A stretch of DNA of 64,000 nt from Actinopolymorpha sp. NPDC004070 (lineage in GTDB: Bacteria > Actinomycetota > Actinomycetes > Propionibacteriales > Actinopolymorphaceae), in assembly GCF_040610475.1 (NCBI RefSeq), contig NZ_JBEXMJ010000001.1, forward strand, positions 124,001 through 188,000, in the 5' to 3' direction. The notes beneath the pieces were generated by a model. It made no database searches and was not told the DNA's origin. It worked only from the letters and a program-made list of their open reading frames with translations. Positions 41,657-50,171 of this stretch are shown here, piece by piece. Numbering within the stretch: the stretch's first letter is position 1; each line of letters starts with the position of its first letter. The position numbers and the translations under genes are program-made.

Positions 41657-42985
41657 TCACCCGAAGGAGTCCAGCAGCGGGTGGTGGCCGGTGATCGCGT
41701 CGTCCAGCAGCGCCTTCGCCACCTGCGGGCTCGGCACCAGTGGGTCCAACGCCAGCGCCTGCAGGGCCAATTCCCTGGATCCCTCGATCGCCGCACGTAC
41801 CGTGAGTTCCTGCTGCTGGCTGCGCTCGGTGAGTACGGCCGCCAGTGCGGGCGGGAGGTCACCCACCGCCAACGGCGTGACGCCCGCCGCGCCGACCACG
41901 GCGGGCACCTCGACGACAGCCTCGCCCGGGAGGTTCCCGATCGCACCCGCGTTCGGGACGTTGACGGCGAGCTCGACCAGATCGCGACCGGTGAAGAGCG
42001 CCTCCGCGATGGCGACCAGGCGTTCGGCTTCCTGGCCCTCCGACACCGCGTCCAGCGGCAGCGACCCCGACGCCTGCGCGTGCAGCTTGTCCCACAGGTC
42101 GGACTTCTCGTCGATGTAGGAGCGGGTGGCGTCAAGCCCGGGTTGCAACCCCCACGGCAGCTCACCGGCTGGGCGATCCGACCCACGCAGGTACCAACCG
42201 AAGAACTCCGCGACGTGCCGGTCACCGGGAGCGGGATACAGCCCGAACAGGTCCAGCAGGTCGGCCGTCACCGGTTCGCCCAGCGGGTGCTCACGATCGC
42301 CCTTCGCAGCCACCTCCGCGACCTGCTCGCGCAACCGGGGATAGAGGTCCTCCCGCCCGTGCCGGAGCTCGAGCAGCCAGCACAGGTGGTTGAGCCCGGC
42401 GAAGACGGCGGTGACCTCCTCCCGTGGCGCGTCGAGCACCCGCGCCAGCATGGACCGGGTGTGCATCGTGCCGTGACACAGGCCGATGGTGCGCCGGTGC
42501 GCCCAGCCGGTGATCGCGCGGACGTTGGCCGTCAGCGGGTTGGCGTAGTTGACCAGCCAGGCGTCCGGAGCGAGGTCGGCCACGTCCTGACCGATCCGCA
42601 CCAGCTCGGGTACCTGCCGGAACGCCCGGAGCACTCCGCCCGGCCCCACCGAGTCGCCGACCGTCTGCCGGATGCCGTACCGCAGCGGGATGTCCAGGTC
42701 GGCGCGCCAGCCGTCCGCACCGCCGACCGCGATGGTGGTGGCGACCAGCGTGGCCCCCGGCAGCGCCTCCCGCCGGTCGACGTGCGCCTCGACGGTCAGC
42801 CGGGCACCGCGCTCGGCGGCGATGCGCCGGCCGAGCCGGGCCATCGTCGTTGCGGCGTCCTCCTCGATGTCGACCAGGTGCACCTGCGCACCGTCGAACA
42901 CCGGTGAGGCCGCGAGATCGGCGAGCAGTCCGGGTGTGAACACCGTGCTGCCCGCTCCGATCAGCACGACCTTGATCCCCGACAT
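41657..42985 (-). CDS. GH4 family 6-phospho- or alpha-glycosidase
   Basis: 442-residue NAD-dependent glycosidase of family GH4, which cleaves by oxidation, elimination and reduction and needs a divalent metal. The Rossmann loop is VVLIGAGSTVFTPGL. WLVNYANPLT is the conserved binding block, and Cys170-His171 in GLCHGTMH and His200 in GLNHLCW match the metal ligands. The Cys-His form is typical of alpha-glucosidase/alpha-galactosidase/alpha-glucuronidase members. The protein is cytoplasmic and probably splits the oligosaccharide brought in by importer 3. It lies 18 bp after the second permease gene. Anomer and sugar are not readable from sequence. Confidence 0.9.
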   Translation of the reverse strand: MSGIKVVLIGAGSTVFTPGLLADLAASPVFDGAQVHLVDIEEDAATTMARLGRRIAAERGARLTVEAHVDRREALPGATLVATTIAVGGADGWRADLDIPLRYGIRQTVGDSVGPGGVLRAFRQVPELVRIGQDVADLAPDAWLVNYANPLTANVRAITGWAHRRTIGLCHGTMHTRSMLARVLDAPREEVTAVFAGLNHLCWLLELRHGREDLYPRLREQVAEVAAKGDREHPLGEPVTADLLDLFGLYPAPGDRHVAEFFGWYLRGSDRPAGELPWGLQPGLDATRSYIDEKSDLWDKLHAQASGSLPLDAVSEGQEAERLVAIAEALFTGRDLVELAVNVPNAGAIGNLPGEAVVEVPAVVGAAGVTPLAVGDLPPALAAVLTERSQQQELTVRAAIEGSRELALQALALDPLVPSPQVAKALLDDAITGHHPLLDSFG

Positions 42986-43003
42986 CGGCCTACGCCACCC
43001 GCC

Positions 43004-43906
43004 TCACTTGATCCCGGTCAGCACGAACGCGTTCACGATCCGCCGCTGGAAGAACAAGAAGACCACACAGACCGGAACGACCGCCATGGTGGCCGCCGCC
43101 ATCACCAGGTCCGAGCGCTGTGAGTGCTGGCTGTTGAAGTACGTCAGCGCCAGCGGGACGACCATCTTGTCCTGGTCGTTGATCACGATCAGCGGCCACA
43201 GGTAGTCGTTCCAGGAGCCGAGGAAGGTGAAGATGCCCAGCGCTGCCAGCGCCGGCCCGGTCAGCGGCAGGATCACCCGCCAGTAGATCGCGAACTCACC
43301 CGCGCCGTCGAGCCGGGCCGCGTCCACCAGGTCGTCCGGGATGGCCGAGATGAACTGCCGCATCAAGAAGATCCCGAACGCGCTGACGATGCTGCCGACC
43401 ACCAGTGCCCACAGGGTGTTCAGCAGGTGCAGGAAGTTCATCACGAGGTAGCTCGGGATCAGCAGCACCGGCGCCGGGATCATCATCGTGGACAGCAGCA
43501 CGACGAAGACGACGTTCTTTCCGGGGAAGGAGAACTTCGCGAAGATGTAGCCCGCGATCGAACTCGTGAACAACGTGAGCGCGGTCACCGCCACCGCCAC
43601 CAGCAGGCTGTTGCGATACCAGACGAGGTACGGCGAGTTCTGCAGGACGAACGCGAAGTTGGCGAATGTCGGGTGCTCCGGCAGCAGACTTGGCGGGACC
43701 TGGATGATCTCCTGCGCGGTCTTCAGCGAGTTGCTCACCATCAGCACGAACGGCGCGACGAACCCGATCGCCGCGATGCTCAGCACCACGTACAGCACGA
43801 TCTGCCCCACCCCGCCGGAACGTCGTCGGGACCGTCCGTCGCCGCTCGTGGTGGACGCGGGGGTGGGCGCCGCCGCCGGGACGCGGCTGGTCAGCGGGCT
43901 CGCCAT
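43004..43906 (-). CDS. Sugar ABC transporter permease, MalG-type (importer 3)
   Basis: 300-residue permease with six membrane segments and a disordered Ala/Pro/Thr head. The EAA loop is DDLVDAARLDGAGEFAIYWR, followed by GSWNDYLWPLIV. ATG 43906 overlaps the stop of the MalF-type gene (TGATG); a TTG at 43918 would add four residues. It sits between the first permease gene and GH4 in the operon. With its partner it forms the channel for the GH4 substrate. Confidence 0.92.
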   Translation of the reverse strand: MASPLTSRVPAAAPTPASTTSGDGRSRRRSGGVGQIVLYVVLSIAAIGFVAPFVLMVSNSLKTAQEIIQVPPSLLPEHPTFANFAFVLQNSPYLVWYRNSLLVAVAVTALTLFTSSIAGYIFAKFSFPGKNVVFVVLLSTMMIPAPVLLIPSYLVMNFLHLLNTLWALVVGSIVSAFGIFLMRQFISAIPDDLVDAARLDGAGEFAIYWRVILPLTGPALAALGIFTFLGSWNDYLWPLIVINDQDKMVVPLALTYFNSQHSQRSDLVMAAATMAVVPVCVVFLFFQRRIVNAFVLTGIK

Positions 43907-44856
43907 CAGTACTCCCAACGGGATCGCAGGATGCGCATCTGGACCAGCGCGATGACGAGGATGATCAGCATCAGGATCAGCGACATCGCCGTGGCGTACC
44001 CCAGTTGGAAGTCACCGAAGGCACGTTGGTAGATGTGCAGGACGACGGTCTCACTCGACCGCAGCGGCCCGCCGGCGGTCATCACCTGGACCCGGGTGAA
44101 CTCCTGCAGGTAGCCGATCGTGGTCAGGCAGAAGACGAACACGAACGTACGCTGCAGCAGCGGAAGCGTCACGTGCCGGAATCTGGACACCACACCGGCG
44201 CCGTCGACCTTCGCCACGTCGTAGAAGTCCAGCGGGATCGCCTGCAGCCCGGCCAGGAACACGATCACGTTGAAGCCGAGGTCCTGCCACACCGAGGTGA
44301 GCATCACCGACCACAGCGCGGTGCCCGGGTCACCGAGCCACGACCTGCCCGACAGCCCGAGCAGGTTGAGGACGGCGTTCAGCCAGCCCGCCTGCGGGTC
44401 GTAGATCGGCACCCACACCAAGGATGCGGCCACCGCGGAGGCGATCGCCGGCAGGAAGAAGACGGTACGGAACAACGCCCGCAGCCGGGTGATGTGGTTC
44501 AGGGCGAGCGCGACCGCGAGCGACAGCACGATGTTCAGCGGCACGGCGACCACGGCGTACTTGCCGGTCACGGCAAGGGAGTTGAGGAACGCCGGATCGT
44601 CGGTGAAAGCGTAGGTGAAGTTGCGCAGGCCGATGAACGGCGACACCGGTGCGAGCTGGTTGTACCTGTGCAGGCTGAGCCAGATCGCGATGATGATCGG
44701 GACCAGCGAGAAGACGGCGAACAACGCAAGGATGGGAGCCAGCCAGCCGTAGACGAACGCCAGTTGCCGCCGGCGTCCGGGCAGCCGGTTGGCCGTGGGC
44801 GTGGGGGCGGGCGAGGGCCCCGCCGCAGGGGTGGGTGTGGTCGTCGTGGCCGCCAT
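43906..44856 (-). CDS. Sugar ABC transporter permease, MalF-type (importer 3)
   Basis: 316-residue permease with a proline/threonine-rich cytoplasmic head and six membrane segments from LAFVYGWLAPILALFAVFSL onward. The EAA loop is LDFYDVAKVDGAGVVSRFRH. ATG 44856 follows the binding-protein stop with one base between, and the stop overlaps the MalG-type gene. The importer again lacks an ATPase gene. Confidence 0.92.
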   Translation of the reverse strand: MAATTTTPTPAAGPSPAPTPTANRLPGRRRQLAFVYGWLAPILALFAVFSLVPIIIAIWLSLHRYNQLAPVSPFIGLRNFTYAFTDDPAFLNSLAVTGKYAVVAVPLNIVLSLAVALALNHITRLRALFRTVFFLPAIASAVAASLVWVPIYDPQAGWLNAVLNLLGLSGRSWLGDPGTALWSVMLTSVWQDLGFNVIVFLAGLQAIPLDFYDVAKVDGAGVVSRFRHVTLPLLQRTFVFVFCLTTIGYLQEFTRVQVMTAGGPLRSSETVVLHIYQRAFGDFQLGYATAMSLILMLIILVIALVQMRILRSRWEY

Positions 44857-44857
44857 G

Positions 44858-46195
44858 TCAGGGCCCGATCTTCTCGTCGATCATCAGGTTGATCTGCTTC
44901 TCCGCGTCGGCGATCGCCGCCACCGGATCCTGCCGGTGCAGTTCGACGCTCACGAACGCGTCGTGGACGAAGGTCCAGAACTGGTCACGGTCGTGCACCC
45001 GGCCGACCCACCGCCCGTTCGGCAGGACACCGAACGGCACCTTGAGGTAGGGCGCCTTGGCCAGCATCTGGCTGTCGTTCTGCAACTCCTTCAGGGCCGG
45101 GACGGTGGCGGAGGTGAGGTTCCAGATGCGGGCGTTGTCCGGGCGGGCCATGAAGCCGACGAACTTCCAGGCCGCCTCGCGTACCTTCGGATCCGCCCTC
45201 GCGTTGACCACCTCGCCCCAGCCGGACTCGGCCGCGAACTTCAGCGTGTCACCGGCGTAGGGCGGCTCGGCGACGTAGGCGAGGTCGGTGAACTTCGGGA
45301 AGTCCGCACGCCCGGAGGCCACCACCCACGGGCCCTGGTGCGCCATCGCGGCCCGGCCGCGGAAGAACATCGTGTAGGGGTCGCCGGTGTACCACGTGGT
45401 GTTGTCCACCTTGTGTCTGGTGACGAGTTCGGTCTCGTCAACCCACGCTTTACGCGCCTGCGGGCTGTGGAAGTCGACGTGCACGCCGTCGCTGTCCCAG
45501 AAGTCGCCGCCGAGCTGCAGGATCATCGACAGGAACGTGAACGTGATGGAGTCGTTGCCGGTGAAGGCGTACCCCACCTGGTCGGCGCGTCCCTTCGAGT
45601 CGATCTTCGTCAGCCGTTCGCCCGCCTCCACCAGGTCTGCCCACGTCGAGGGCGGCTCCTTGATACCGGCCTGCTCGGCCAGCTTCGGGTTGTAGAGGAT
45701 GCCGCCATTCTCCAGGTTGTACTCGTGCGGAACGCCGTACAGCTTGCCCTTGTGGGTGTAGGCACCCACCGCGGCCGGCCAGAACCTCGACGTCGGTTCA
45801 CTGCCCGACAGCTCCGACGGCACCTCGTCCAGCAGCTGGTTCACGGCGTACTCGGTGACCCAGGTGCCGAACATCTGCTGGATGTCGGCGACGTTGCGGG
45901 CGCGGTAGGCGGCCTGCAGCTTGCGGGCCAGCACGTCGTACGGGAAGTACTGGTAGACGATGTGGATGCCGGGGTTCTCGGCCTCGAACCGCCGGATCAT
46001 CGTGGTGTTGGCGGTGACGAAGCTCGGGTTGTTGTGGCTCCACCAGGTGACGTTGAGCTTGCCGTCCACCGGCTTGGACACCACGGTCCCCTCGGTGGTC
46101 GCGCCCGAGGAGCACCCGGCAAGCACGGAACCGGCGGCCACCGCCGACAGGCCCGCCGCGGAACGGCCGAGAAAACTCCTGCGGCTCAACGGCAT
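44858..46195 (-). CDS. Sugar ABC transporter binding protein, Tat lipoprotein (importer 3)
   Basis: 445-residue CUT1-type binding protein. SRRSFLGRSAAG is a twin-arginine motif and SVLAGC a lipobox, so it is exported folded and lipidated. The mature start LNVTWWSHNNPSFV and the motif YVAEPPYAGDTLKFAAESGWGEVV are typical of the family. The frame is open to 46759 across the PhyH gene, but ATG 46195, with GAGGGA upstream, gives the proper signal peptide. It overlaps the PhyH gene by 10 nt, which ties PhyH to uptake. Ligand unknown, presumably a glycoside split by GH4. Confidence 0.9.
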   Translation of the reverse strand: MPLSRRSFLGRSAAGLSAVAAGSVLAGCSSGATTEGTVVSKPVDGKLNVTWWSHNNPSFVTANTTMIRRFEAENPGIHIVYQYFPYDVLARKLQAAYRARNVADIQQMFGTWVTEYAVNQLLDEVPSELSGSEPTSRFWPAAVGAYTHKGKLYGVPHEYNLENGGILYNPKLAEQAGIKEPPSTWADLVEAGERLTKIDSKGRADQVGYAFTGNDSITFTFLSMILQLGGDFWDSDGVHVDFHSPQARKAWVDETELVTRHKVDNTTWYTGDPYTMFFRGRAAMAHQGPWVVASGRADFPKFTDLAYVAEPPYAGDTLKFAAESGWGEVVNARADPKVREAAWKFVGFMARPDNARIWNLTSATVPALKELQNDSQMLAKAPYLKVPFGVLPNGRWVGRVHDRDQFWTFVHDAFVSVELHRQDPVAAIADAEKQINLMIDEKIGP

Positions 46196-46914
46196 GCGGG
46201 GAACCGTCCCTCGTTGATCGCACCGAGCCGGGCCGGATTGTAGGTGTAGATGATCGCCATCCGCGGCACCGTGCTGCGGTTCAGGTCGGAGTAGTGCAGC
46301 AGGTAGGAGTCGAAGCTGATCATGTCGCCCGCACGCAACGGGATCGGCCGGATCCGATCCCTCGGCACCGCCGCCGGGTCGACCTCGAAGTGCCCGCCGG
46401 CGCGGAACGGGTGGGTCGGCTTGCCGGCGTGGCTGCCGGGCACTACCTGCAGGCAGCCGTTGGTCTCGTCGGCGTCGTCGAGGTAGACGAAGCAGGTGAC
46501 GAGCTCGTCGGTGTGCGCGCGCCAGCAGCAGCTCCAATCCTGGTGCCAGGGATAGGTGGACCCACCGGGCAGCTTGAGGTTCAGCTTGTCCTCGAACAAC
46601 TCGACCGGTCCGCCCAGCACCGCCTCGGCGGTCGAGGTGATCGCCGGGTCGCGGGCGAGCTCGGCGAACACCGGGCTGAGGTCGCTGATGGGTTCCAGCT
46701 TGCGGATCACGCCCCGCATCCTGGCCCGCGCGGCCGGCGCGAGGTGGTCGACCTCCCACTCGATCCGTTCGCGGTAGCGCTCAGGATCGCGCGTACACAG
46801 GTCGAGCAGCCGATCGGCCTCGCGGCGCAGCGACGCCAGCCGGTCGGGTGCGACCACCGAACGACTGACCAGACAACCGTCCCGCGCGTAGCGCTCGACG
46901 TCGACCAACACCAT
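46186..46914 (-). CDS. PhyH-family Fe(II)/2-oxoglutarate dioxygenase (second copy)
   Basis: 242-residue PhyH-type oxygenase, first gene of the GH4-importer operon. His124 and Asp126 in YPWHQDWS and His207 in LLHYSDLN form the iron triad; Arg213 or Arg218 would hold 2-oxoglutarate. FVYLDDADETNGCLQVVPGSH is the family core. ATG 46914 has GGAG eight bases before. Sequence similarity to the copy at 23082-23834 is limited to motifs, so this is not a recent duplication. Overlap with the binding-protein gene suggests the oxygenase acts on the same substrate, perhaps removing an alkyl group or hydroxylating the aglycone (inference). Confidence 0.87.
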   Translation of the reverse strand: MVLVDVERYARDGCLVSRSVVAPDRLASLRREADRLLDLCTRDPERYRERIEWEVDHLAPAARARMRGVIRKLEPISDLSPVFAELARDPAITSTAEAVLGGPVELFEDKLNLKLPGGSTYPWHQDWSCCWRAHTDELVTCFVYLDDADETNGCLQVVPGSHAGKPTHPFRAGGHFEVDPAAVPRDRIRPIPLRAGDMISFDSYLLHYSDLNRSTVPRMAIIYTYNPARLGAINEGRFPACR

Positions 46915-46963
46915 CGTGAGGCTCCGTTACGTGCGGACGAGCACCACTCCAGATGTCTGCGCA

Positions 46964-46980
46964 ACGTATTCACCGTACGT
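46964..46980. promoter_or_regulatory. Operator-like dyad between PhyH and PfkB genes
   Basis: ACGTA - 7 nt - TACGT is a perfect short inverted repeat 50 bp before the PhyH start and 103 bp before the kinase start. In a 168-bp divergent region it could serve a sugar-responsive regulator. Arms are short, so chance is not excluded. Confidence 0.3.
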
Positions 46981-47082
46981 ACCCGGGTCAAGCCGGTGTG
47001 TCCGCCATCTGCCACCTGCCGCACCCGGTCACCAGGCCTGCGACCGCCCGGCGAGCGCGGACAGGTCGGCTACGCTTCGCCG

Positions 47083-48018
47083 ATGCCCGAACCCACCGAG
47101 GTACTCGTCGTCGGCGAACTCAACGTCGACGTGATCGTGTCCGGCGCCGACGCCGTTCCGACGTTCGGCCAGCACGAGCAGATCGTGGACGAGTGCCGGG
47201 TGACGCTGGGGTCGTCCTCGGCGATCTTCGCCTGTGGAGTACGCCGGCTCGGGCACGCCACCACGATGGTCGGCGTGGTGGGCACGGACATGTTCGGTCA
47301 GGTCGTACGAGACGCCCTGCGCGAGAGGGACGTGGACACCTCCGCGGTCGTCGTCGACCCGGGCACACCCACCGGCGTCACGGTGATCCTCAACACCGGC
47401 GCCGACCGCGCGCTGCTGACCGCGCCGGGCAGCATCGGGACCACCCGGCGCGAGCACGTGCCGGTCGAGCTCCTGCACCGGGCCAGGCACCTGCACGTCG
47501 GCAGCGTCTTCCTGCAACGCGACCTGCGCCCGGACCTCCCGGCGCTGTTCGACGACGCCCGCGCGGCCGGGCTGACCACCTCGTTCGACCCGAACTGGGA
47601 CCCCGCGCAGCGCTGGACCGACCTGCTGCCGCTGCTGGGGCATGCCGACGTGGTGTTCGTGAACGAGGCCGAGGCGGAGCGGCTCACCGGCGGCCTGCCC
47701 GCGTTCCGAGCGGCGTACGCGCTGGCCGAGCGGATGCGCCCGGGCGGGACCATCGTCGTCAAGCGGGGCGAGCGCGGCGCGCTGGCGGTACGCGACGGCG
47801 CGGACGTGGCGGTCCCGGCGTACGACATGAGCGTCGTCGACACCACCGGCGCGGGGGACTCCTTCGACGCCGGATTCGTGCACGGGATGCTGTCCGGCGC
47901 CGACCTGGGGGAGTGCCTCGCGCTGGGCGCCGGCTGTGGGTCGCTGTCCACCCGGGCCGCCGGCGGCACCGACGCCCAGCCCGACGCCGGCGAGCTCTCG
48001 GCGCTGCTACGAGGCTGA
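47083..48018 (+). CDS. PfkB-family sugar kinase
   Basis: 311-residue ribokinase-like kinase. The N-terminal VLVVGELNVDVIVSG and the first signature region GSSSAIFACGVRRLGHATTMVGVVG are present. The second signature DTTGAGDSFDAGF starts at Asp253 and contains the catalytic Asp259. The sequence SFDPNWDPAQRW suggests the 2-keto-3-deoxygluconate/fructokinase side of the family. There is no clear ribosome binding site; TACGCT at 47071-47076 may be a -10 element of a leaderless or short-leader transcript. It is divergent from the GH4 operon and could phosphorylate a sugar released by GH4. Confidence 0.88.
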   Translation: MPEPTEVLVVGELNVDVIVSGADAVPTFGQHEQIVDECRVTLGSSSAIFACGVRRLGHATTMVGVVGTDMFGQVVRDALRERDVDTSAVVVDPGTPTGVTVILNTGADRALLTAPGSIGTTRREHVPVELLHRARHLHVGSVFLQRDLRPDLPALFDDARAAGLTTSFDPNWDPAQRWTDLLPLLGHADVVFVNEAEAERLTGGLPAFRAAYALAERMRPGGTIVVKRGERGALAVRDGADVAVPAYDMSVVDTTGAGDSFDAGFVHGMLSGADLGECLALGAGCGSLSTRAAGGTDAQPDAGELSALLRG

Positions 48019-48028
48019 CAGCTGCCCG

Positions 48029-48904
48029 CTACGAGGCCGACAGATAGTCGCTCGCGACCTTCTCCAGCACGGCCTCGTCCCCGGCGTAGATGCCGTCAGG
48101 ACGCGGCCAGTGCACCACCACGTCGGTGAATCCGAGCTCGGCCGCCCGGCCCGTCGCGTCGGCGAACGACTCCGCGCTCGCGAGCGCGAGATGCTCGTCG
48201 CTGTCCAGGGACAGGTAGCGGTCGACGGTGGCCGGGTCGCGGCCGCTCTGGACGGCGATGTCGTCGAAGCGGGCGGCCAGCTCCGCCACCCCCCGCCACC
48301 ATTGCGGCAGGTCACCCTGGCCGCCCTTGCCGTAGGTGATCCAGCCCTGGCCGTACCGCGCAGCGAGCCGCATGGACCTGGGCCCGTTGGCGGCGACGAG
48401 GATCGGTAGCCTCGGGTCGTGCAGGCTGCCGGGCCGCGTGCGCGCGTTCACGGCCGTGAAGTAGTCGCCCGCATAGCTCACGTCGTCCTCGGTCAGCAGC
48501 CGGTCCAGCAACTCGAGGAACTCACCCAGCCGCGCGACCAGCTGGGGCGGGGACAAGGGGTCCTGGCCGAGCACGGTCGCGTCGAAACCGGTGCCGCCGG
48601 AGCCGACGCCGAGGAGGAACCGGCCTCCGCTGATGTCGTCCAGGCCGAGAACGTCGCGCAGGAACGGCACCGGATGCCGGTAGTTGGGCGAGGCGACGTA
48701 GGTCCCGAGCCTGATCCGCGAGGTCACCGTCGCTGCGGCGGTCAGGGTCGGGACCGTGCCGAACCACGGCCCACCGGCGAGACTGCGCCAGGCGAGGTGG
48801 TCATATGTCCAGGCGTGGTCGAAACCGTACTCCTCGGCACGCCTCCACCGCGGGGCCGCTTCCGACCAGCGGTGTTCGGGCAGGATCACGATGCCGTGGC
48901 GCAT
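48029..48904 (-). CDS. LLM-class (luciferase-like) flavin/F420 oxidoreductase
   Basis: 291-residue luciferase-like monooxygenase-fold protein. The N-terminus (MRHGIVILPEHRWSEAAPRW), WTYDHLAW, RIRLGTYVASPNYRHPVPF and the conserved GRFLLGVGSGG fit F420-dependent LLM enzymes of actinobacteria. The C-terminal barrel strand LPILVAANGPRSMRLAA is usual. It is convergent with the PfkB kinase (10 bp). No partner gene defines the substrate; F420 use in preference to FMN is inferred from similarity. Confidence 0.85.
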   Translation of the reverse strand: MRHGIVILPEHRWSEAAPRWRRAEEYGFDHAWTYDHLAWRSLAGGPWFGTVPTLTAAATVTSRIRLGTYVASPNYRHPVPFLRDVLGLDDISGGRFLLGVGSGGTGFDATVLGQDPLSPPQLVARLGEFLELLDRLLTEDDVSYAGDYFTAVNARTRPGSLHDPRLPILVAANGPRSMRLAARYGQGWITYGKGGQGDLPQWWRGVAELAARFDDIAVQSGRDPATVDRYLSLDSDEHLALASAESFADATGRAAELGFTDVVVHWPRPDGIYAGDEAVLEKVASDYLSAS

Positions 48905-48938
48905 GGGGCCCCACTGTAGGGCAGCGGCCGCGAAGGGC

Positions 48939-50171
48939 TTACCAGGCGACGGGCCAGCCGGCGACGGCGGCGAACGGGGAGTAGCTTCCGGTCGCGGGCG
49001 AGTCCAGCACGCCGACCGCCCACAGCCGGCCCGCGACGACGTCCGCTGCCGTCAGCGCACCGTGAGCGGTGGTGGGAGCTTGCACCCGGCCGAACCCCGA
49101 TCCGTGGTACTCGAGTACGAGGGGACTGCTGGACACGATGTCGTCGTTCACCTCGAACCTCTCACCGACCGCGAGCGGACGGCCGTTGCGCAGCGCCACG
49201 TCGTACAACTGCGCCGGGCCGCCGGGAACCGCCACGCGGGTCCAGGAGGAGCCGTCGTAGTGCAGGGCGAGCGGGCGTTCGCCCTCCGGGCCGCCGGTGT
49301 GGCTCACCCCCACCAGCCAGATGTCGTGCGGCCCCAGGGCCGCCATGGCGCTCGGGATCTCCGACCCGTCCGTGGGAAGGTCGCTGACCAACGTCCACCT
49401 GTCGCCGTCGAAGTGGGCGAGGCCGGCGTTCAGCCCGACCCAGGCGTCGTCGGCGGAGAGGACCGCCAGTGTGTTGCTGTTGATGGCGTCCTGCAGTCCC
49501 TCGTTCAGTGGGTGCCAGGTGTTGTCGGTGTACCGGTAGACGACCGCGCGTTCGGCGCCGTCGACGGCTGCCCAACCGGCCACCCAGACCGAGCCGTCGG
49601 GGGCGATCTTGACTTCGTCGAACGAACCGGTCGGCACCGACGGACCGGGCACCACCCGCCACGCCTGTCCGTTCCAGCGCATCACGAGCGGCTTGGGCCT
49701 CGACGGATCGGAGTTGTCCCCACCGACGGCCCAGACGTCGTTCGCGCCGGCGACGGCCACCTGGTCCAGGGTGGCGTCGAAGCGCACCGGCTGTGGCGTC
49801 GTGACCCACCGGCCTTCGACCCGGCGAACGGCGAGCGGACGCGTCTCCTCCGAACCGGTCAGCAGGTCCTTGCCGACGGCCCAGGTCGCGCCCGACCTGG
49901 CGTCGATGTCGACGAGCATCGCGTCGTCACGGTCGATCGGCGTCTGTGTCCAGTGCGGCGACGGTCTGCGCACATCGGCGGCCGTGGCACCGGCGGTCGT
50001 GGCACCGGCGGTCGTGGCACCGGCGGTCGCGGCACCGGCGGTCGTGGCACCGCCCGCGGTCGTGGCACCGACGGCAAGCGCCAAGGCGGCTATCGCGACC
50101 ACCGCGGCGGAACTGCGGGTGGTCGTCCCCAGGGCCGCGACGGCGGCGGTGATTCGACGGTGGTGTGACAT
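48939..50171 (-). CDS. Secreted propeller-like protein with repeat-bearing N-terminus
   Basis: 410-residue exported protein. A signal peptide (about residues 1-37) is followed by a spacer made of GATTA-like repeats, then a beta-propeller-like body of units with W and aromatic motifs such as DVWAVGGDN, SVWVAGWAAVDG, DAWVGLNAGLAHFDGD and DIWLVGVSHTGG. No active site can be recognised. ATG 50171 has TGGAGG in good position. The repeat spacer, encoded by 15-bp units, links the body to the membrane exit. It is not part of an operon that I can see. Function unknown. Confidence 0.75.
   Translation of the reverse strand: MSHHRRITAAVAALGTTTRSSAAVVAIAALALAVGATTAGGATTAGAATAGATTAGATTAGATAADVRRPSPHWTQTPIDRDDAMLVDIDARSGATWAVGKDLLTGSEETRPLAVRRVEGRWVTTPQPVRFDATLDQVAVAGANDVWAVGGDNSDPSRPKPLVMRWNGQAWRVVPGPSVPTGSFDEVKIAPDGSVWVAGWAAVDGAERAVVYRYTDNTWHPLNEGLQDAINSNTLAVLSADDAWVGLNAGLAHFDGDRWTLVSDLPTDGSEIPSAMAALGPHDIWLVGVSHTGGPEGERPLALHYDGSSWTRVAVPGGPAQLYDVALRNGRPLAVGERFEVNDDIVSSSPLVLEYHGSGFGRVQAPTTAHGALTAADVVAGRLWAVGVLDSPATGSYSPFAAVAGWPVAW
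49981..50073. repeat. 15-bp tandem repeat in the secreted propeller-like gene
   Basis: On the plus strand, units close to GTCGTGGCACCGGCG run from 49981 to 50055 (five units) with a sixth at 50059-50073 after a 3-bp insertion. They encode the Ala/Thr/Gly spacer just after the signal peptide. Unit length keeps the frame. Confidence 0.88.
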
